DNA of 43,885 bases from an uncultured Eggerthellaceae bacterium (GCA_910584145.1 CAJTXX010000015.1:1-43885), one strand, 5' to 3'; positions 7,491 to 16,917 are shown, counted from the stretch's first letter. The notes: a model not told the origin generated them from the sequence alone. Program-made: numbers and translations.

Positions 7491-9407
7491 TCAGAGTACC
7501 TTCGTTTCGTCGAGCTTGCGCAGCACGTAATCGTTCAATCGGATGACCGGGCGGCGCAGTATCAATCCTAACAGGAGGGAGGGCGCAAGGAAAGCCGCAA
7601 GGCACGCCAGCGACACCCAGTATTGGTTCCCGTAGATGCCGGCGATGCACCCGTTGAAGGCGTTCATGGAATGCGCGAAGGGCAGCCACGGGTAGATGTC
7701 CTGGAAGATGGGCGCCGACAGCTGCACGGGGAAGATGCCGCCCGCGCCGGCGAGCTGCATGACCAGCCCGATGATGACGATGGCCTTCCCTACGTTGCCG
7801 AACGACACGGCCAGCGTGTAGGCCAGGTTGCTGAACACGATGGCGCACACCACGCCCGCCAGCAGGTACAGTCCGAGGTGCTCGCATTGCACGCCCACGA
7901 AGAACACGTTGCCCAGGCACACCACCACCGCCTGTGCGATGGCTATGAGGGCGAACACGGCATAGCGGCCCAGATAGAGCTGCGCGGGCGTGGGGTCGTG
8001 CAGCTGCTCAAGACGGCGCTTCGGCAGGTTCACCGAGGTCAGCGCTATGAGGAATACCGCGCCGATCCATAGCGACAGCGACGTGTAGAAGGCGCTCATG
8101 CTAGAGCCGTTGCTGTTCATCTGGTATACCGGGTGCTCCACCAGCTTGGTGGGCGCCGACAGGAACGATGCCAGCGCGCTGGGGTTATCGCCGATGATGG
8201 TGCGCACTTCGTCGAGGTCGCCCGAATCGAGCGCGCTCTGCAGCTTGTCGCGGGCGGCGGTCAGCCCGTCGGCGGCGCTGCCCAGCACGTCGGATGCGTG
8301 CTGGAGCGAGCCGTCCACCGAACCCAGGTTCTGAGCCAGGGAATCGGAGGTGGCCGCCATGCTGGTCGCCGACTGCTGGAGCTGGCTGGCTATAGCGCCT
8401 ACCTCGTTCGCTACGCCCTCTAGCTTGGTGCCCATCTGGGTGGTATCGCCTTGCAGCTTCTGCTCGTACTCGCCGCGGATGGCGGCCAGCTCGTCGGCAG
8501 CGGCCTTCACGTCGGCTTGCAGCTTCGGGTCGAGTTGGCCGAGCTGCCCGTCGAGCTGCGAGAGCTGCTGCTGCACCTGCGACAGCGCATCGCTCACCAG
8601 GCCCGCGTTCTGCTGCAAGGCGGCGGTGGCATCGGCGAGGCCGGTATCGGTCTGCGAGAGCAGCTGCGCGGTGGTGCTGCTGGAATCGCCCACGCTGTGC
8701 AGCACGTCGCCGGTGGCATGCACCAGCTCGCTCGTCGACTGCACCAGCGTGCCGAATGCCTGCGCCTGGGATTGCGCGTCGCGCAGCTCGCGCACGGTGC
8801 CATCCAGTTGCTTCAGCAGCTGCTGGGAGTAATCTTGGATGCCGGCGCCGCTCAGGTAGCTGGTCATGCTGTCGCTCGCGCCCAGCGCTATGTTGGCGAC
8901 GGTCTTGCTGAACGTCTCGTCTATCTGGGTTTGCAGCTCGGTGGCGCCCTGCGCGGTCACGTGCGGGGCGATGGCGTTCTCCTTCTCGTTGCTGTAGTAG
9001 TCGATCTGCGCTTTGGTCGTGTGGTCTGAGAACACGCTCAGAAGATCGCTCGTGAAGTCGGAGGGGATCACCAGCGCGGCGTAATACGCGCCCGATCCCA
9101 CCCCTTGCACCGCTTCGTCTTTGCTGACGAATACCCAGTGGAACTGGTCGTTGCCGTGCAGCTGGCTCACGATCTGGTCGCCCGCGTTGATGGTGGTGGG
9201 CACCAGGTCGGACGAGTAGCCCGCGTCCTCGTTGGCCACCGCCACCGTTATGCCGCCGGTGTTCGCGTATGGGTCCCAGAACCCCAGCGTGGTCAGCCAC
9301 GCGTACAGGGGCGGCACGATCACCAGCCCCATCGCCACGATGGCGCAGATGACGTTGCTGAACAGGCTGCGCAGGTCGCCCTTCGCTATGAGCAGGATGT
9401 TACGCAT
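7491..9407 (-). CDS. YhgE/Pip (phage infection protein) family membrane protein, short paralogue
   Basis: 638 residues. A membrane anchor lies near the N-terminus (about 17-38, ending PPLYAWLTTLGFWDPYAN), the family's signature region. It is followed by an extracellular domain with long Gln/Ala/Ser-rich coiled-coil heptads (about 190-400), then about five C-terminal membrane segments. Relatives include the lactococcal phage receptor Pip and EsaA of type VII secretion; ABC-2-like export has been suggested. No ESX substrate or ATPase is seen here. The start overlaps the stop of the longer paralogue by 8 bp, so the two are translationally coupled and probably act together. Confidence 0.88.
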   Translation of the reverse strand: MRNILLIAKGDLRSLFSNVICAIVAMGLVIVPPLYAWLTTLGFWDPYANTGGITVAVANEDAGYSSDLVPTTINAGDQIVSQLHGNDQFHWVFVSKDEAVQGVGSGAYYAALVIPSDFTSDLLSVFSDHTTKAQIDYYSNEKENAIAPHVTAQGATELQTQIDETFSKTVANIALGASDSMTSYLSGAGIQDYSQQLLKQLDGTVRELRDAQSQAQAFGTLVQSTSELVHATGDVLHSVGDSSSTTAQLLSQTDTGLADATAALQQNAGLVSDALSQVQQQLSQLDGQLGQLDPKLQADVKAAADELAAIRGEYEQKLQGDTTQMGTKLEGVANEVGAIASQLQQSATSMAATSDSLAQNLGSVDGSLQHASDVLGSAADGLTAARDKLQSALDSGDLDEVRTIIGDNPSALASFLSAPTKLVEHPVYQMNSNGSSMSAFYTSLSLWIGAVFLIALTSVNLPKRRLEQLHDPTPAQLYLGRYAVFALIAIAQAVVVCLGNVFFVGVQCEHLGLYLLAGVVCAIVFSNLAYTLAVSFGNVGKAIVIIGLVMQLAGAGGIFPVQLSAPIFQDIYPWLPFAHSMNAFNGCIAGIYGNQYWVSLACLAAFLAPSLLLGLILRRPVIRLNDYVLRKLDETKVL

Positions 9408-11739
9408 GCGGCGCTCCTGTCTTTCGCGCCAGCACGTCTTCGGCAGCCTTCGCCCGCTCGCCGCTGTCCATCTTCGCCAGTTGCACCTGCGCTGCGATGT
9501 CGCCGTTCATGAACGTGATGACCACTAGGTACGCCACCACTGCGATGATGCCCGCGATGAACAGCGTCAGCAGCAGGAGCACCTCGTCAGGCCCGCCGCG
9601 GAAGATGGCGAGCACCGCGAACATGGTGGCGGGCAGCGCGAAGATGGCTATCCACCCCGCACGCACCAGCTTCGGGTATAGCGTGCGGAAGCGCTCGGCC
9701 CGCGCCACGATGGCCTGCTGGTAGGCCCTAGTGTGCAGCAGCGCGCGCAACACGGTGCGCACCCGCATGCGGTGCGGCTCGGCCGCGGCCGTCTCGGTGT
9801 TGAACAGGCCGCCGTCGGCCAGCTTCTGGTCGAACATGAGGTTCAGGTTGTAGCTGTAGCGGCCGACGAGCAGCCCGATCAGCAGCCCGAGGGGCACGAA
9901 CACGAGCCCGAGCACCAGCATGTCGATCAGGTAATGCAGCCCGTAGAAGCCGCCGATGGCCTCGCGCATGGCGTCGATGGCATAGGTGAACGGCAGCAGC
10001 GGGTTCATCACCTGGAAGAACAGCGGCATCATCTGAATAGGGAACATGCCCGACGAGCCGGGTATCTGGAGTATCAGCAATATGATGGCGAGCGCTTTGC
10101 CTACATGGCGCATGCTGTACGCTAGCGCGAACATCAGGTTAGCGTAGGTGAAGGCGGCGAGCATGCCGGCGCCGATGAACGCTGCCGGGTTCGCGCACTG
10201 GATACCCAGCACCAGGTCGCCCGCGCATACGATAGCGCCCTGCACGAGCCCTACGCCTGCGAACAGCAGCCAGCGCCCGAAGTACGCCTGCACCGCCGTG
10301 AACGGGGGCAGCCCCTTCGGGTCGACGCGCAGCCGGGCCACGGCCAGCATCATGAGCGCGCCCACCCACAGCGCCACGTTCGTGAAGAACGGCGCTACGC
10401 CCGAGCCGTAGTTCGCCACCGGGTACACCTTCATGGTGTTCAACTGCACCGGCGTCGCCATGAAGCTGGCCACGTCGTGCGCATCCAGGCTGAGGTAGGT
10501 CCGCAGCTCGCCATAGGTCGAGGAATCTTGCAGCGAGCGCAAGCTGGTGAGCGCGTCGTCGAGGCTCTGCTCGGTTCCTGCGAGCGATGCTGATGCCGTC
10601 TCGGCCGAGCTGCGCGCCGAGCCGAGCGTCTGATCGAGCTGCGCCAAGATGGCCTGCCCTTCGCTGAGCACGGGCTGCACGGCGGCGGTGGCGCCCTTGA
10701 GCGTGGCGAGCGCGGAGGCGAACGCATCCAAGCTGTCCTGCATCTTCGCCACCACGTCGAGCTGGAGCTTGCTCGCGGCGCTGCGCAGCTCGCCGGCGGC
10801 CTTCGTGAGCGCATCGGCTGCCTGCCACGCGGCGTCGCCCGGTGTGCCGGATGCGCGCAGCTGCGCCGCTGCGGTGTCGAGCGCCACGGCCACATCGCCT
10901 GTTTCGGTGGCCACTTTCTGAGAGTATTCGGCTATCGTGCTGCGCAGTTGCGAGAGCTGATCCTGCGCTGCGCTGAGGTCGCCTTCGAGCGTGGGCAGCT
11001 GCCCTTGTATCTGCGCCAAGCCGTCCTTCGCCTGCGTCACCGAGCTACGGGCGGTGTCGATAGCGGGCAGCAGCCCATCGAGCTGCTGGCGGGTGCTCCC
11101 GATGGCGCTGTGGACCTCCGCCACGCCGGCCGTCAGGCTGCCCTCGGCGCTCTGCGCATCCGCGCTCACCTCGCCCCCGATGCGCTGCGATATATCCACC
11201 GCCGCTTTGCTCACCGTGGCGACGAACTGCTCGTTGATGGCCTTCTCCACCGCATCGGCGGCGGCGTCGGCCATCTTCGCGCCCGAGCCCGACAGCTTCT
11301 CGTTCACGTAGTAGTCGATCTGCGGTTGTTCGAAATGCCCGCTGAACGCGCTGATGAACTTCTCGCTGAAATCGCTCGGGAGCACGATAGCGGCGTAGTA
11401 TTCGCCGGAGTAGACGCGGTTCACGCCTTCCTCGCGGTCGACGAATTGCCAACCCATCTCGTGGTCGTCGCGCAGCTTATCGACCACCTGATCGCCCACG
11501 TTCACGTGGCCCGTGTACTGCGAATCGGCGCCGGTATCCTCGTTCACCACCGCTATCTTCATGCTCTGGGCGTTCGCGTAGGGGTCCCACATGGCCGATA
11601 CGGTGTACCAAGCGTAGAGCGACGGCAGGATGCACACGCCTGCCAGTATCACGGCCGCAACGGGGTTGCGCACGATGCGCATCGCATCACGCGCGGCTAT
11701 CCTCCCGATCGTGCGGAGATATGCCCCGATGCGGCCCAC
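9400..11739 (-). CDS. YhgE/Pip family membrane protein, long paralogue
   Basis: 779 residues with the same plan as its neighbour: an N-terminal anchor ending LPSLYAWYTVSAMWDPYAN, an extracellular Ala/Gln/Ser coiled-coil stalk (about 200-420), and a block of C-terminal membrane segments. It has an extra tail of about 120 residues with two further membrane helices and a charged end (GERAKAAEDVLARKTG). The paired long and short paralogues suggest a heteromer. It lies 15 nt after the HdeD-like gene and overlaps the next yhgE by 8 bp. The function in this organism is unknown; transport of envelope components is a reasonable guess. Confidence 0.88.
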   Translation of the reverse strand: MGRIGAYLRTIGRIAARDAMRIVRNPVAAVILAGVCILPSLYAWYTVSAMWDPYANAQSMKIAVVNEDTGADSQYTGHVNVGDQVVDKLRDDHEMGWQFVDREEGVNRVYSGEYYAAIVLPSDFSEKFISAFSGHFEQPQIDYYVNEKLSGSGAKMADAAADAVEKAINEQFVATVSKAAVDISQRIGGEVSADAQSAEGSLTAGVAEVHSAIGSTRQQLDGLLPAIDTARSSVTQAKDGLAQIQGQLPTLEGDLSAAQDQLSQLRSTIAEYSQKVATETGDVAVALDTAAAQLRASGTPGDAAWQAADALTKAAGELRSAASKLQLDVVAKMQDSLDAFASALATLKGATAAVQPVLSEGQAILAQLDQTLGSARSSAETASASLAGTEQSLDDALTSLRSLQDSSTYGELRTYLSLDAHDVASFMATPVQLNTMKVYPVANYGSGVAPFFTNVALWVGALMMLAVARLRVDPKGLPPFTAVQAYFGRWLLFAGVGLVQGAIVCAGDLVLGIQCANPAAFIGAGMLAAFTYANLMFALAYSMRHVGKALAIILLILQIPGSSGMFPIQMMPLFFQVMNPLLPFTYAIDAMREAIGGFYGLHYLIDMLVLGLVFVPLGLLIGLLVGRYSYNLNLMFDQKLADGGLFNTETAAAEPHRMRVRTVLRALLHTRAYQQAIVARAERFRTLYPKLVRAGWIAIFALPATMFAVLAIFRGGPDEVLLLLTLFIAGIIAVVAYLVVITFMNGDIAAQVQLAKMDSGERAKAAEDVLARKTGAPHA

Positions 11740-11754
11740 GATGCAGCGTTCCCG

Positions 11755-12288
11755 CTACATCAGATCGACAGTGCCCGGCGATGTGAGCCCATAGACGCAC
11801 ATGGTGGCGCCGCGCATCATCAGGAAGATGCCGAGGAAGATGGCGAACGATTCCGGCATGAATGCGAACATGAAGCCGCAGAGGATGGACACGATGCCAT
11901 TGACGAGCATGAGCCCCCAGCCCGAACCCCGCCCGCGCATGCTGAACGCCGCCACCACGGCCATGATGCCGTAAGCGGCCACGAACACGCCGGCCAGAAA
12001 CGGGATGACGCTCGCAGTGACGATGGGATGCAGTAGGAACATCAGACCTAGTATGATGCTGCATATGGCGTTCACCAGCGCCCAGCCCGTCGTCAGGGCT
12101 GTGTTGCGCAGGCGCACGTACCATATGATGTCGAATATGCCGCCCACGAGCAGCAGGATGCCGGCGATCTGGGTTATCACCACCAGCGAGAGCCCGGGCC
12201 AGAACAGCACGACCAACCCGGAGATGAAGATCAGCGCACCTGCGAAGAACAGGCTCCAATCGCGCTTCGACGCGGTTACCTCAGTCAT
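11755..12288 (-). CDS. HdeD/DUF308 family small membrane protein
   Basis: 177 residues made almost wholly of six hydrophobic segments with short loops (for example SLFFAGALIFISGLVVLF and GMFDIIWYVRLRNTALT-like turns), the pattern of the HdeD acid-resistance family. HdeD in E. coli aids acid tolerance at high cell density; the role elsewhere is unproven. The start at 12288 (MTEVTASK) is chosen because AGAGGTGAT lies just upstream; an upstream ATG at 12306 lacks a ribosome site. It is first in the run with two yhgE genes and cysE. Confidence 0.85.
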   Translation of the reverse strand: MTEVTASKRDWSLFFAGALIFISGLVVLFWPGLSLVVITQIAGILLLVGGIFDIIWYVRLRNTALTTGWALVNAICSIILGLMFLLHPIVTASVIPFLAGVFVAAYGIMAVVAAFSMRGRGSGWGLMLVNGIVSILCGFMFAFMPESFAIFLGIFLMMRGATMCVYGLTSPGTVDLM

Positions 12289-12299
12289 ACCTATCACCT

Positions 12300-12351
12300 C
12301 TTGCATTATTCCGAATAGCCTCTTCGCGGCGCAGCGGCGCCGCCATGCAAG
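12300..12351 (-). promoter_or_regulatory. Leader inverted repeat that could mask the hdeD-like ribosome site
   Basis: CTTGCAT (12300-12306) and ATGCAAG (12345-12351) are complementary and enclose a second perfect hairpin, GCGGCGC-AGCG-GCGCCGC (12326-12343). Read on the minus strand, the downstream arm abuts the AGAGGTGAT Shine-Dalgarno. If transcribed, the fold could limit access to the start codon. Confidence 0.4.
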
Positions 12352-12494
12352 AAGTGTAGCGCTTGATGCAGTCAGAATGACCGCGGCAGATGATGGTTGA
12401 GCTCTCGTAGGATAACGCGAAGCAGCCAGTTACCTTCGGCCGCTCCGCTGTGGTTGCGCGGGCCAGCGCGAACAGGCGCCCGTGCTCAGGCGGC

Positions 12495-13649
12495 CTAGTC
12501 GGCGGCTACGAACCCGATGACGTTCGCCTGCGCGATGGCGAGCTGTGCGGCGGCCGCTTCGATACCCTTGCGCTTCGTGGCGAACTCCTGCACGCAGAGC
12601 ACGGTGGCGCCGGCGGCATTCGCCACATAGGAGAGGTCGGCGCGCTTGGCAGCGGGGGCGGCGTTCACCACCACCATGTCGTATTCCAGCTGAGCCGCTT
12701 CGAGCAGCTGTCCCAGGCGGGGGCTGTCGAGCAGCGCGAGGGGGTTCTGCACGGTGGCGCCGGCGGGCACGTAGTCGAAGCCCTGTGTCACCTGCACGGC
12801 ATCGGCGAGCTGTATCTCGCCGGCGAGGACATCGGCCAGGCCCTCGGTGTCGCCCGGGAGCTCCTGACCCAGCTTCGACTCGCCGTTCATGTCGGCGTCG
12901 ATCAGCAGCACGCGCTTCTCCGACTGCGATGCGGCTTCGGCCAACTCGGTGCATGCTTGCGCCGACAGCGCCTCGTCGTCGATGGACAGCACGCACACGC
13001 TCTTGTGCTCGCCGCTGGCGAAGCGCACGTTCGCGTAGAGCTGCTGGCGGTCGAGCGCCTTCTCCTGCTGGCCTGGCCGCGGGATGCGCCCGAGCAGCTG
13101 CGCCTCGTAGTCCTCTTCGAGGTCGCGCGCGCTGTGCATGCGCCCGCGCACCAGATCGGCGATGACCACGATGCAGATGGCGGCGAACAGCCCCGCTAGG
13201 AAAGCGATGCCCGCGCTCTTAGCGGTGTCGGGCTTCTCGTCGGTGGCGCTCGCGGCGCGCTTCAAGTCCATGTTCACGGTCATCTTCACGATCTCGCCGG
13301 AGGTGTTGTAACGGCTGAACGCCTTCAGGTACGCCGTGTTCAGCGCCTTGTTGGCGGCCTTGATGCACTTGTCGGCATCGGAGCCGGTGGCGGTTATGGA
13401 TATGACGCGCGTGCTGGAATTGGTAGCTGCCTTCACTTTCACGCCACCCTTGCTCTGCTCCTCGGCGGCTAAGGTGGCGAAGCTGCCCACGCCAGCCGCC
13501 TCGGCCGAAGCGGATATGGTGGCGGTCGCGGTGTACTCAGCCGGCATGAAGTGCACGGCTAGGGCGCAGATGAGCGCGCAGGCGATGGGCAGCCCTAAGA
13601 CCAGCTTCGGATTGCGTTTGATGAGCGTCCAGAGATCGAGCAGCGTCAT
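12495..13649 (-). CDS. Wzz/CpsC-type chain-length protein fused to a degenerate BY-kinase (pseudo-kinase)
   Basis: 384 residues. Two membrane helices (about 15-35 and 146-168) flank an extracellular Wzz-like domain (about 36-145), as in polysaccharide copolymerases. The cytosolic half (about 205-384) aligns with CpsD/BY-kinases: Walker A' is intact (VLLIDADM, 247-254). The P-loop, however, which should read like PGEGKST, is LSIDDEALSAQA (221-232) with no GKS/T, and Walker B has N for D (VVVNAAP, 326-332). No tyrosine cluster ends the protein. It therefore probably cannot bind ATP in the usual way and may be structural or regulatory. The start at 13649 follows GGGAGG by 6 nt. It lies beside a flippase gene. 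Confidence 0.85.
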   Translation of the reverse strand: MTLLDLWTLIKRNPKLVLGLPIACALICALAVHFMPAEYTATATISASAEAAGVGSFATLAAEEQSKGGVKVKAATNSSTRVISITATGSDADKCIKAANKALNTAYLKAFSRYNTSGEIVKMTVNMDLKRAASATDEKPDTAKSAGIAFLAGLFAAICIVVIADLVRGRMHSARDLEEDYEAQLLGRIPRPGQQEKALDRQQLYANVRFASGEHKSVCVLSIDDEALSAQACTELAEAASQSEKRVLLIDADMNGESKLGQELPGDTEGLADVLAGEIQLADAVQVTQGFDYVPAGATVQNPLALLDSPRLGQLLEAAQLEYDMVVVNAAPAAKRADLSYVANAAGATVLCVQEFATKRKGIEAAAAQLAIAQANVIGFVAAD

Positions 13650-13737
13650 GGGGTGCCTCCCGGGGTTCAGCGCGCCTGTCGGGCGCACGCGCATGCGCGG
13701 CGTGGGGCCGGCGTTGCAGTACAGATAGGCAAGAGGG

Positions 13738-15162
13738 TCAGTCCTCGTAGTCCAGGCTTATCATCAACGGCGCCTGGGGCAGCGTGCCGGTGGCGCTTAT
13801 CTCGCCTATGACGGACACGTGCGCGCCGTTGGTCACCACGAAGGTGTTGGCCGTCAGCTCGAAGTAGTTGGTGATGTACGTGCGGCCGTCGAGCACCACG
13901 CGGATGGTGTAATCGGAGCGCAGCAGCACGCGGTTGTCGCGGTATTCGATGACGCCGGGAACCTCCACCAAGTCGCCGGTGGAGCAGTTGAGCAGCATCT
14001 CGCCGTCGCTCGGCGGGTTCTGCGCGTTGCCGTTGCCGCCGTTCGCCTCGGTGCTGGCGGAGCTGCTGCTGTTCTGGTCGCCCTCGCCTTCACCCTCGCC
14101 TTCGCCGCTCTCGTCGGCGGGCGGCTGGCCGACCCAGTTGATGGTGGGCACCCAGCCCTTGCTGTTATCCCAGACGACGCTCACGTTCACGTCGGTCTGC
14201 ATGTTCGCGCCGTTGGCGTCGGCCTTGCTCAGAGCGAAGGTGATCTCGCCGCCGTTCACGGTCACGTCGGCCGTGGCGGCTATCTCGGCGCCCTCGTACT
14301 GCGCGGCCACGTTCTCGTCGTGGGCCTTCAGCAGCTCGGGCAGCGCCTCTTGCAGGGCTTCGATGTCGACCGGGCCCGTGGGGCTCACATGCTCGCTCGA
14401 AGACTGCGCGGAGGGCTTGCCAGCTTCCCACGTGGAAGACGACTTGTTGTAGGTGAACGGCATCTGCACCGTCTGCTCGACGCGCACCGAATCGTTCTGG
14501 AAGGTGGCTTGCGCGGTGGTGGAGCACGATATCTTCTGCGCGTCGCCCGTGCCGTTGCTGGTGACCTCGCCCACTTGCACGCTGGATATCTCCGGGTCGT
14601 CCAAGCCCTCGGTGTCGATGTAGCTGTAGCTGTCGAGCGCGGGGCTGCTGATATTCGCCTGCGCGAACGCTTCCTCGACCACGGCGCTGGAAGGCGCATC
14701 CACCTTCGGCTCGTCGGCGTGGTTCGTCAGGTAATAGATGGCGAACGCCAGCACGGCTGCTGCGATGACGCAGACGATGATGCCCACGACCAGCAGGCCG
14801 TTGTGCTTCTTAGGTTGCTTGGGCTGCGGGCCGGACGGGTTCACGCCGCCGGCGACCGGGTGGTAATCGGGTGCGGGCACCGCGATGGGCAGATTGGCAG
14901 GTTGCGCGGGCGCTGCCGGCATGGTCATCGTCTGCTGCGGGACAGCAGGCACGGCCGGAGCGGCTGGCGCTGCGGGAGCTACCGGTGCGGGAGGCATCGG
15001 GGCGGGCTTGGCCGGCTGCTGCGGCGTCTGCGCGACCGGGGGGATGTGGATAGCCCCGGTATGGGGGTTGGCCGAGATCGAAGACAGCGGAACTGCCTTG
15101 ACGCTGGGCTTCCCCGGCTTTGAAGCCGATGTAGTATTATTCTGCGAATCGGTTTCGCTCAT
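13738..15162 (-). CDS. Proline-rich one-pass membrane protein of unknown function
   Basis: 474 residues. The N-terminal 135 are cytoplasmic, disordered and rich in Pro, Ala and Gln (AQPANLPIAVPAPDYHPVAG). One membrane helix follows at about 142-165 (GLLVVGIIVCVIAAAVLAFAIYYL), then an external region with an Asp/Glu/Ser-rich part, a Gly/Glu low-complexity stretch near 352-382 and a beta-rich end. I do not recognise a named family. Its place 88 nt upstream of the Wzz-like gene on the same strand suggests envelope work. It is divergent from the flippase gene. Confidence 0.75.
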   Translation of the reverse strand: MSETDSQNNTTSASKPGKPSVKAVPLSSISANPHTGAIHIPPVAQTPQQPAKPAPMPPAPVAPAAPAAPAVPAVPQQTMTMPAAPAQPANLPIAVPAPDYHPVAGGVNPSGPQPKQPKKHNGLLVVGIIVCVIAAAVLAFAIYYLTNHADEPKVDAPSSAVVEEAFAQANISSPALDSYSYIDTEGLDDPEISSVQVGEVTSNGTGDAQKISCSTTAQATFQNDSVRVEQTVQMPFTYNKSSSTWEAGKPSAQSSSEHVSPTGPVDIEALQEALPELLKAHDENVAAQYEGAEIAATADVTVNGGEITFALSKADANGANMQTDVNVSVVWDNSKGWVPTINWVGQPPADESGEGEGEGEGDQNSSSSASTEANGGNGNAQNPPSDGEMLLNCSTGDLVEVPGVIEYRDNRVLLRSDYTIRVVLDGRTYITNYFELTANTFVVTNGAHVSVIGEISATGTLPQAPLMISLDYED

Positions 15163-15249
15163 GCAGCTCGTTGGCCTTCCCGTTGCAGCGTTTCATAACC
15201 GACATGTAAACAGCGCATTACGCACGCCGATAGCATGCCTAGTGGAGAC

Positions 15250-15260
15250 TATACTATAAA
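15250..15260 (+). promoter_or_regulatory. Candidate -10 element(s) for the flippase gene
   Basis: Overlapping TATACT (15250-15255) and TATAAA (15255-15260) lie about 45 nt before the start. No convincing -35. The ribosome site GGAG at 15285-15288 is unusually far (14 nt) from the ATG. Confidence 0.4.
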
Positions 15261-15302
15261 TACCTCATAAAAGCACCATAAAAAGGAGCAGCGACCCCAG
15301 CA

Positions 15303-16886
15303 ATGCCAGCTCATAGCGACAAGCAACCGCGCCAGCACAAGCAGAACTTCATAGCCCGGCTCGCCAACCAATGGTTCGACCGCGTGCTGGGAGCCATGAA
15401 GGGCGATGGCCTGTCAGCGGCGGAGGCGGCCTACGCACCGCACCGCACCACGCGTGACTTCATCTGGAACACGGCTGGCTCGGCGGCATGGGCGTTCGTG
15501 TTCCCTGTCATGACGATGGTGGCCACGCAGCTGGTGGGCGTAGAGCAGGCGGGCATGATCTCGATGGCGTTCGTGGTGGCGCTCTTGCTCATGTTCGTGG
15601 GGAACTTCGGCACGCGCGCCTATCAGGCCTCCGACCTGCAAGAGGAGCATTCCTTCGCCGATTATCAGGTCAGCCGCTGGATAACCTGCATCGGCATGCT
15701 GGTGGTCGGCTGGCTGTACTGCGTTCTGCGCGGCTACGATTCCGAGATGTTCGACATATCCATGGGCGTGATCTTGTTCAAGTTCGTCGATGCGCTCGCC
15801 GACGTGTACGAGGGGCGCTTGCAGCAGGTGGACAAGCTGTACCTGGGCGGGCTGTCGCAGACCGTGCGCTCGGTGGTGGCGGTGCTGGCGTTCTGCATCG
15901 TCATGCTCATAACGCGCAGCTCGGTGGCGGCGTGCTACGCGATGGCCTTCGCGGCTATCGCCACGTTCGTGGTCATCACCTGGCCGCTCACGCTGATGGA
16001 GACGCCGAAGTCGCAAGGGTTCAGCTTCCCCAGCTTCATGCAGCTGTTCAAGGCGACGGCGCCCCTGTTCGTGGCCATCTTCCTGTTCAACGTCATAGAG
16101 AACACGCCGAAGTTCGTGATGGAAGGGCAGCTCGCCTACGACAACCAGCTGTATTACAACGCGCTGTACTTCCCGGCGCAGATGATCTTGATCGGGGCGC
16201 AGCTGGTGTACAAGCCGCTGCTGCTGCGCATGACCGGCGTGTGGCAGGATGCGGCGAAGCGGCGCAAGTTCGACCTGCTGATCGTGGGGATAATGGGGGT
16301 CATCCTGGCCATAACCGCTGCGGTGTGGGGCGTCATGGCGTGGGTGGGCCTGCCGGCGATGAGCTTCCTGTACGGGGTCGACTTCGAGCCGTACCGCGGG
16401 CTGCTGTACGTGATGCTGGCGTGCGGCGGCGTCACCGCGGCCATCGACTTCCTGTACCAGGTGATAACCGTGATGCGGCGCCAGCGCGACGTGACCACGC
16501 TGTATCTGGTGACGTTCGGGTTCTCGCTGTTCGTGCCCATCTTACTGGTGTCGTTCGCGGGGCTGTCGGGTGCGGTGCTCAGCTACCTGATCGTGGAATC
16601 CATCTTGCTGGTGCTGCTGACGTGGGAGTACTTCCGCATCAGGCGCGACCTGGCGCAGGGGCGCACCTCGCGCGCGGCTGCGGGCGCGGGGGCTGGGCGC
16701 AGCGGTGCGCCGGCGCTGCGGCCGACCGAGCGCACGGTGTTCCTCGAGCATGGCGGCGATGACGAGCTCGACTGCGAGCTCGAGCCGGCCGAGCCGGAAG
16801 CCGCGCCCAAGAAGCGGCCGAGCGAGCTGCGCGCCGAGCGCGAGCATCGCAAAGAGGTGCTTGACCGCCGGCTGCGTCGGCATTAA
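15303..16886 (+). CDS. MOP-superfamily polysaccharide flippase (Wzx-like)
   Basis: 527 residues with about 12 hydrophobic segments between residues 58 and 445, including TRDFIWNTAGSAAWAFVFP at the start of the bundle, the usual opening of lipid-linked oligosaccharide flippases. These proteins move undecaprenyl-linked repeat units across the membrane. A charged, Ala/Glu/Arg-rich cytoplasmic tail of about 70 residues follows. The neighbouring Wzz-like protein supports a surface-polysaccharide role, but no glycosyltransferase or polymerase is in the window. ATG at 15303 is the only sensible start, although the Shine-Dalgarno is distant. Confidence 0.82.
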   Translation: MPAHSDKQPRQHKQNFIARLANQWFDRVLGAMKGDGLSAAEAAYAPHRTTRDFIWNTAGSAAWAFVFPVMTMVATQLVGVEQAGMISMAFVVALLLMFVGNFGTRAYQASDLQEEHSFADYQVSRWITCIGMLVVGWLYCVLRGYDSEMFDISMGVILFKFVDALADVYEGRLQQVDKLYLGGLSQTVRSVVAVLAFCIVMLITRSSVAACYAMAFAAIATFVVITWPLTLMETPKSQGFSFPSFMQLFKATAPLFVAIFLFNVIENTPKFVMEGQLAYDNQLYYNALYFPAQMILIGAQLVYKPLLLRMTGVWQDAAKRRKFDLLIVGIMGVILAITAAVWGVMAWVGLPAMSFLYGVDFEPYRGLLYVMLACGGVTAAIDFLYQVITVMRRQRDVTTLYLVTFGFSLFVPILLVSFAGLSGAVLSYLIVESILLVLLTWEYFRIRRDLAQGRTSRAAAGAGAGRSGAPALRPTERTVFLEHGGDDELDCELEPAEPEAAPKKRPSELRAEREHRKEVLDRRLRRH

Positions 16887-16917
16887 TCTGCGTCTGGTCT
16901 ACGAGGAAGGCGGTAGC

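Noticed and set aside
7491..11739. A type VII secretion locus around the YhgE/EsaA-like genes
   Set aside because: No WXG100 substrate, EssC-type ATPase or other ESX gene is present.
16705..16917. An N-terminal extension of the ECF S-component into the flippase gene
   Set aside because: The extra residues are Arg/Ser-rich shadow sequence and a strong ribosome site lies just before 16918.
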